A stretch of DNA of 64,000 bases. Source: Curtobacterium sp. 458 (lineage in GTDB: Bacteria; Actinomycetota; Actinomycetes; Actinomycetales; Microbacteriaceae). The stretch is taken from positions 2,072,799 through 2,136,798 of the forward strand of contig NZ_CP129104.1 in assembly GCF_030406605.1 (NCBI RefSeq). Direction: 5' to 3'. Below the pieces are notes generated by a model, which saw only the letters and a program-made list of their open reading frames with translations, made no database searches and was not told the origin of the DNA. Positions 60,468 through 64,000 of the stretch are shown piece after piece (positions within the stretch are counted from its first letter, which is position 1; each line of letters opens with the position of its first letter). A program made the position numbers and the translations under genes.

Positions 60468-61595
60468 GTGACCACCGCAGCACGCCCCGTACCGCCCGAC
60501 GCGGTGCGGGGCGTGCCCGCGTCGGGGCCCCGACTGCAGGGTGTCGACGTCGCCCGGGCGATCGCCCTGCTCGGCATGATCGCCACGCACGTCGGCGACG
60601 TCCCGGACGGGGTCGACTGGTCGGACCCGTCGACGTGGGTCGCCGTCGCGCACGGCCGGTCCTCGTCGCTCTTCGCCGTCCTCGCCGGGGTGTCGATCGG
60701 CCTCACGAGCGGTCGGACCCGCCCGCCAGGTCCGCCGCTCATCGGTCGGGTGCGAGCCCGTCTGGCGATCCGCGCCGTCGCGGTGGTCGGGATCGGCCTC
60801 CTGCTGATGGCGCTGGGCACGCCCGTGTACGTGATCCTCCCGACCTACGGCGTGCTCTTCCTGCTCGCGATCCCGGTGCTCCGGGTGCGCGCCCGCTGGC
60901 TCCTCGCCCTCGCGGGCGTGTGCGCGGTCGCTTCGCCCGTGGCCGCGCTCGCGGTGCTGCCCCTGTACGCGGAGGCGGGCATGTGGGAGGTCCAGCTCGG
61001 TCTGGTCTACCCGGTGATCACCTTCCTGGCGTACGTCCTGGTCGGGCTCGCGGTCGCCCGGGCCGGCGGTCTGGAGGCACGGGTCACCCAGGTCGCGCTC
61101 CTCGCGTCCGGCGCGCTGGTCGCCGTCGCGGCCTACGTCATCGGGACCGTGCTCGCGCCGGTGCCCGCCGATGCACCGTGGGCGTCGTTCCCCGGCGTGC
61201 CGTACGCACCGCAGGGCAGCACGCCGGCACAGGCCCTCGCGCAGGAGTTCCTGTCGCCGCGGGACCACTCCTCCTCGGTCGTCGACGTCGTCGCGACCGC
61301 CGGAGTCGCCGTCGCGGTGACGGCGCTGTGCTGCCTGCTCGTTGACGGTCGCGGCCGGACGGTGCAGCGGATCGCGTTCCCGCTCGTCGCCGTCGGCGCG
61401 ATGCCCCTGTCGGTGTACGCCTTCCACCTCGTCGTGATCGCGTTCCTGCCCGATTACCCGCAGAGCGCCGCCGCCTGGGGATGGTTCGCGATCGGTTCGG
61501 TGCTCTTCGCGATGACGTGGCGCACGTTCCTCGGTCGCGGGCCGCTCGAGCGCCTGCTCGCCCGACTCACCGGAACCGTCCCGCTCACCCGCTGA
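60468..61595 (+). CDS. Acyltransferase-like membrane protein (DUF1624/DUF418 type)
   Basis: 375 residues with about ten helices. The N-terminal RLQGVDVARAIALLGMIATH is the signature of heparan-alpha-glucosaminide acetyltransferase-like (DUF1624) proteins, and the C-terminal MPLSVYAFHLVVIAFLPDYP resembles DUF418. These are thought to acylate surface sugars or lipids across the membrane; the substrate is unknown. The GTG start lies 13 bp after the FprA-like stop, likely co-transcribed. Confidence 0.85.
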   Translation: MTTAARPVPPDAVRGVPASGPRLQGVDVARAIALLGMIATHVGDVPDGVDWSDPSTWVAVAHGRSSSLFAVLAGVSIGLTSGRTRPPGPPLIGRVRARLAIRAVAVVGIGLLLMALGTPVYVILPTYGVLFLLAIPVLRVRARWLLALAGVCAVASPVAALAVLPLYAEAGMWEVQLGLVYPVITFLAYVLVGLAVARAGGLEARVTQVALLASGALVAVAAYVIGTVLAPVPADAPWASFPGVPYAPQGSTPAQALAQEFLSPRDHSSSVVDVVATAGVAVAVTALCCLLVDGRGRTVQRIAFPLVAVGAMPLSVYAFHLVVIAFLPDYPQSAAAWGWFAIGSVLFAMTWRTFLGRGPLERLLARLTGTVPLTR

Positions 61596-61630
61596 ACCAC
61601 CGCCCCCCGGCCGCCGTCGAACCACGAACC

Positions 61631-61667
61631 CGACGTCGAACCAGGACCCGGACGCGGTTCGACGTCG
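61631..61667. repeat. Inverted repeat with GTCGAACC arms
   Basis: CGACGTCGAACC (61631-61642) and its exact complement (61656-61667) flank a 13-nt loop. A further GGTTCGACGT copy sits at 61675. It lies between convergent genes. The shared GGTTCG word resembles the family 2 repeats but the arms differ. Confidence 0.65.
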
Positions 61668-61758
61668 CTTCCGCGGTTCGACGTACCGAAGTGCCCTTCG
61701 CGACCGCGCACCGGGGCGGGCCGACCCACAGGGGCCGACCCGTGCCTCCCGGCCGTGC

Positions 61759-63219
61759 CTACTGGAGCGCCGCCGTGAGCCGCGCGACGTTGTCGAGCAC
61801 CTTCGACCGGCGCGGCCGGTCCACCCACGAGTCGAGCGTCAGCTCGAAGCTGTGCTCCTTGTAGGCGTCCTGCACCCGGCGGAGTGCGTCGACGAAGCGG
61901 CTGCCGCGGACCATCACCGACACCTCGAGGTTGAGGCTGAACGACCGCATGTCCATGTTGCTCGACCCGATCACGGCGACCTCGTCGTCGATCGTGAAGT
62001 GCTTCGCGTGCAGGATCGTCGGCGCCCGGTAGAGCCAGATCTTCACCCCGGCGCGGAGCAGCCCCTCGTAGTAGGAACGCTGCGCGTGCCAGGTCATCGC
62101 GTGGTCGCCCATCTCGCCGACGAAGAGCTCCACCTCGACCCCGCGCTGGGCCGTCGTCGTGATGGCGTAGAGCATCGAGTCGTCGGGGACGAAGTACGGC
62201 GACGTGATCGACACCTTCTGCTGCGCCGAGTACAGCAGCGCGTTGAAGAGGCGCAGGTTGTTCTCGCCGTCGAAGCCCGGACCGGACGGCACCACCTGGC
62301 AGTCGAGGGCGTCGCCGCGGTCAGCGCGCTGGACCGGGTCGCTCTCGCGGAGGAGCAGCTCGTCGGTCTCGCTGTACCAGTCCGTCACGAACAGGGCGTT
62401 GAGCCCCGCGACGACCGGCCCCTCGAACCGGGCGAACAGGTCCTTGTAGGCCATGTGCCGCTTCTTGTGCGACTCGAGGTCGTAGGACTTGTCGATGAGG
62501 TTCTGCGACCCCGTGAACGCGACCGAGCCGTCGATCACCATGATCTTGCGGTGGTTCCGGAGGTCGGGGCGCTGGAACTTCCCCTGCAGCGGCTTGAGCG
62601 GCAGCATGAGGTGCCACTCGATGCCGGCGCGGTCGAGGAACGCCAGCGTGTCCTTGTAGTCCGGGTAGCCGCGGCTCGCCCAGTGGTCGAGGAGGAACCG
62701 CACGGTCACGCCGCGGGACTGCGCACGGGCGAGGGCCTCGAAGAACGGTCGGGTCGTGTCGTCGAGCGTCGCGATGTAGAACTCGACGTGCACGAACCGA
62801 CGCGACTGGTCGACCGCGCGCGTCATCTCGGCGTACGACTCCTCGTAGTCCGGGTAGAGCTCCGCCGAGTTGCCGCCGACGAGGGGCATCGACCCGAGCC
62901 CGCGGTTCAGCGTGACGATGCTCTCGAGCCACGGAGGCCACGGATGGTCCTTGCGGACGCGGTCCATGCCCTCGGTCTGGTCGAGGATGTACTGGTTGAT
63001 CTCCGCCTGCTTGTCGCGGCGGTCACGTGGGAGCTTCGTCGACCCGATGACCAGGAACACGATGAACCCGATGTACGGGATCAGGAAGATCGCGAGCAGC
63101 CACGCCGTCGCGGTCTGCGGCTTCCGGTTGATCGGGACGTAGATGATCGAGAACACACGGATCGCGAGGTCGAGCAGGACCAGCAGGATCGTGATCGCGA
63201 CGGAGAGCCAGTGCTCCAC
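61759..63219 (-). CDS. cls: Cardiolipin synthase
   Basis: 486 residues. Two N-terminal helices (ITILLVLLDLAIRVFSIIYV, WLLAIFLIPYIGFIVFLVIG) and two HKD phosphodiesterase motifs: HRKIMVIDGSVAFTGSQN and HAKHFTIDDEVAVIGSSN. The catalytic His, Lys and Asp are intact in both. Joins two phosphatidylglycerols to cardiolipin at the membrane. GTG start, no clear Shine-Dalgarno. The half-palindrome GTGCCTCCCGGCCG lies just beyond its stop. Confidence 0.95.
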   Translation of the reverse strand: MEHWLSVAITILLVLLDLAIRVFSIIYVPINRKPQTATAWLLAIFLIPYIGFIVFLVIGSTKLPRDRRDKQAEINQYILDQTEGMDRVRKDHPWPPWLESIVTLNRGLGSMPLVGGNSAELYPDYEESYAEMTRAVDQSRRFVHVEFYIATLDDTTRPFFEALARAQSRGVTVRFLLDHWASRGYPDYKDTLAFLDRAGIEWHLMLPLKPLQGKFQRPDLRNHRKIMVIDGSVAFTGSQNLIDKSYDLESHKKRHMAYKDLFARFEGPVVAGLNALFVTDWYSETDELLLRESDPVQRADRGDALDCQVVPSGPGFDGENNLRLFNALLYSAQQKVSITSPYFVPDDSMLYAITTTAQRGVEVELFVGEMGDHAMTWHAQRSYYEGLLRAGVKIWLYRAPTILHAKHFTIDDEVAVIGSSNMDMRSFSLNLEVSVMVRGSRFVDALRRVQDAYKEHSFELTLDSWVDRPRRSKVLDNVARLTAALQ

Positions 63220-63257
63220 GGTGACGTCGTCGGTGTCGGGTCAGGCGGACGCGGGCG

Positions 63258-63746
63258 TCAGCGGAAGTTCACGAACTGCAGCGGGACGTCGAACTCTTCG
63301 CCCTTCAGCAGCTGGATGGTGTTCTGGAGGTCGTCGCGGCTCTTCGAGGACACCCGGAGCTCGTCGCCCTGGATCTGGCTCTTCACGCTCTTCGGCGCCT
63401 GCGCGCGGAGGAACGCGCCGATCTTCTTCGCGACGTCCTGCTCGATGCCGTTCTTGAACTTCACCTCGATGCGGAACTCCTTGCCCGAGGGGAAGGGGTC
63501 GCCGGCGTCGAGGCTCTTGAGGCTGATGCTGCGCTTGATCGCCTTGGACTGCAGCACGTCGAGGACGGCGCGGGCCCGCTCCTCGGAGTTCGCCTTGATG
63601 AGGACGTCGTCACCGCTGAACGCGATCGATGCGCCGGCGCCCTTGAAGTCGTAGCGCTGTTCGATCTCCTTGGCCGCCTGGTTGACGGCGTTCTCCGCCT
63701 CCATCTTGTCGACCTTGCTCACCACGTCGAAGGAACTGTCTGCCAT
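63258..63746 (-). CDS. YajQ family cyclic-di-GMP-binding protein
   Basis: 162 residues: MADSSFDVVSKVDKMEAENA, RYDFKGAGASIAFSGDDVLI, and the closing EEFDVPLQFVNFR are strongly conserved in YajQ. The fold has two ferredoxin-like domains; some members bind c-di-GMP, others nucleic acid. The ATG is 7 nt after TAGGCT (63759-63754, minus strand), predicting a leaderless mRNA. It precedes cls by 38 bp on the same strand. Confidence 0.95.
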   Translation of the reverse strand: MADSSFDVVSKVDKMEAENAVNQAAKEIEQRYDFKGAGASIAFSGDDVLIKANSEERARAVLDVLQSKAIKRSISLKSLDAGDPFPSGKEFRIEVKFKNGIEQDVAKKIGAFLRAQAPKSVKSQIQGDELRVSSKSRDDLQNTIQLLKGEEFDVPLQFVNFR

Positions 63747-63891
63747 GCCGGACAGCCTATCGGCGGCCGGGAGGCGCGGTTCAGGACCGCGGACCGGCCC
63801 GGCTCGACGGGGTGGTCACGACCACCCCCGCGCATCGGCTATGCTGTTCTGCGCGCCTCCGGTTGGTGATCACACGGGCTGGGTGCGCGAT

Positions 63892-63973
63892 GGCAAGTTA
63901 CCCAAGCGGCCAAAGGGATCTGACTGTAAATCAGCCGGCGTAGCCTTCGGGGGTTCGAATCCCTCACTTGCCA
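63892..63973 (+). tRNA. tRNA-Tyr (GTA)
   Basis: An 82-nt tRNA with acceptor stem GGCAAGT / ACTTGCC, anticodon GTA at 63926-63928 within TGACTGTAAATCAG, the long variable arm expected for tRNA-Tyr and a T arm containing GGTTCGAATCC. The discriminator is A and the CCA end is not encoded. A TATGCT hexamer at 63840-63845 is a candidate -10 box. Confidence 0.96.
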
Positions 63974-64000
63974 CGTGATCGAAGCCCCCTCCTCGGAGGG

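Noticed and set aside
61596..61758. The GTCGAACC repeats considered as a third copy of the family 2 inverted repeat
   Set aside because: Only the short word GGTTCG is shared; arm length and sequence differ, so it is listed separately.

Overview
Organism and style. The window is very GC-rich, uses GTG and TTG starts often, packs genes with 1-8 bp overlaps, and carries actinobacterial hallmarks: bS22, an archaeal-type AspRS, a ResABC/CcdA cytochrome c system beside menaquinone genes, a DUF4229 gene and an LAxTG-type sortase signal. Gene content and order suggest a Microbacteriaceae member, possibly Curtobacterium; that is inference from protein style, not from a search. All of it looks chromosomal. 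I see no insertion sequence, prophage, integrase or CRISPR array. Layout. 0-3.8 kb: the end of a DJ-1/PfpI-like gene, a LysR-type effector domain without an HTH divergent from a DUF5997 gene, a membrane protein, a holin-superfamily gene with an apparent frameshift, an Lrp/AsnC regulator and a GNAT acetyltransferase. 3.8-7.3 kb: two adjacent secreted Pro/Ala/Thr/Ser/Gly-rich surface proteins; the second has nine chaplin-like repeats and an LAYTG anchor. 7.4-11.2 kb: an alpha/beta hydrolase translationally coupled to an MprF-type aminoacyl-phosphatidylglycerol synthase. 11.2-13.4 kb: an FMN riboswitch and ribE-ribB-ribH. 13.6-21.2 kb: a sugar ABC transporter operon (binding protein and two permeases, no ATPase), divergent from a Gfo/Idh/MocA-aldo/keto reductase fusion and a LacI regulator, with LacI-type operator candidates between them. 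21.2-24.4 kb: an MFS exporter behind a long palindrome, then flavin reductase-sodA behind a MerR/SoxR-like promoter. 24.4-31 kb: TetR and a PfkB kinase; a MarR-photolyase-serine hydrolase operon; a cluster of 66-bp tandem hairpin repeats; a winged-helix regulator with a possible leaderless leader peptide far upstream. 31-42.8 kb: housekeeping and transport (upp, tadA, a CDF transporter, proC, KtrAB, an ArsR regulator, a small HTH protein, bS22, a glutaredoxin-like protein, a Dabb protein, aspS, MerR and SulP). 42.8-60.5 kb: a respiratory block: phosphatase-resA-ccdA-resB-ccsB for cytochrome c maturation, then menC, menB, menE, menA, menD, menF, menG, a polyprenyl diphosphate synthase for the menaquinone side chain, and an FprA-like ferredoxin reductase. 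I recall a similar order in Mycobacterium tuberculosis (Rv0525-Rv0562). 60.5-64 kb: an acyltransferase-like membrane protein, cardiolipin synthase, YajQ and tRNA-Tyr. Expression themes. At least 19 genes have a TANNNT-like -10 hexamer (one is CATACT) ending 6-8 nt before the start codon, which predicts leaderless mRNAs. Many gene ends carry palindromes of a shared family built on GCCTCCCG/CGGGAGGC, some acting as terminator-like hairpins, and half-copies also lie inside coding sequences. A second, longer inverted-repeat family occurs twice. Most promising leads: the chaplin-like repeat protein and its neighbour, the predicted SoxR-type promoter of flavin reductase-sodA, the Cys-containing leader peptide, the dispersed palindrome family and the hydrolase-MprF pair.
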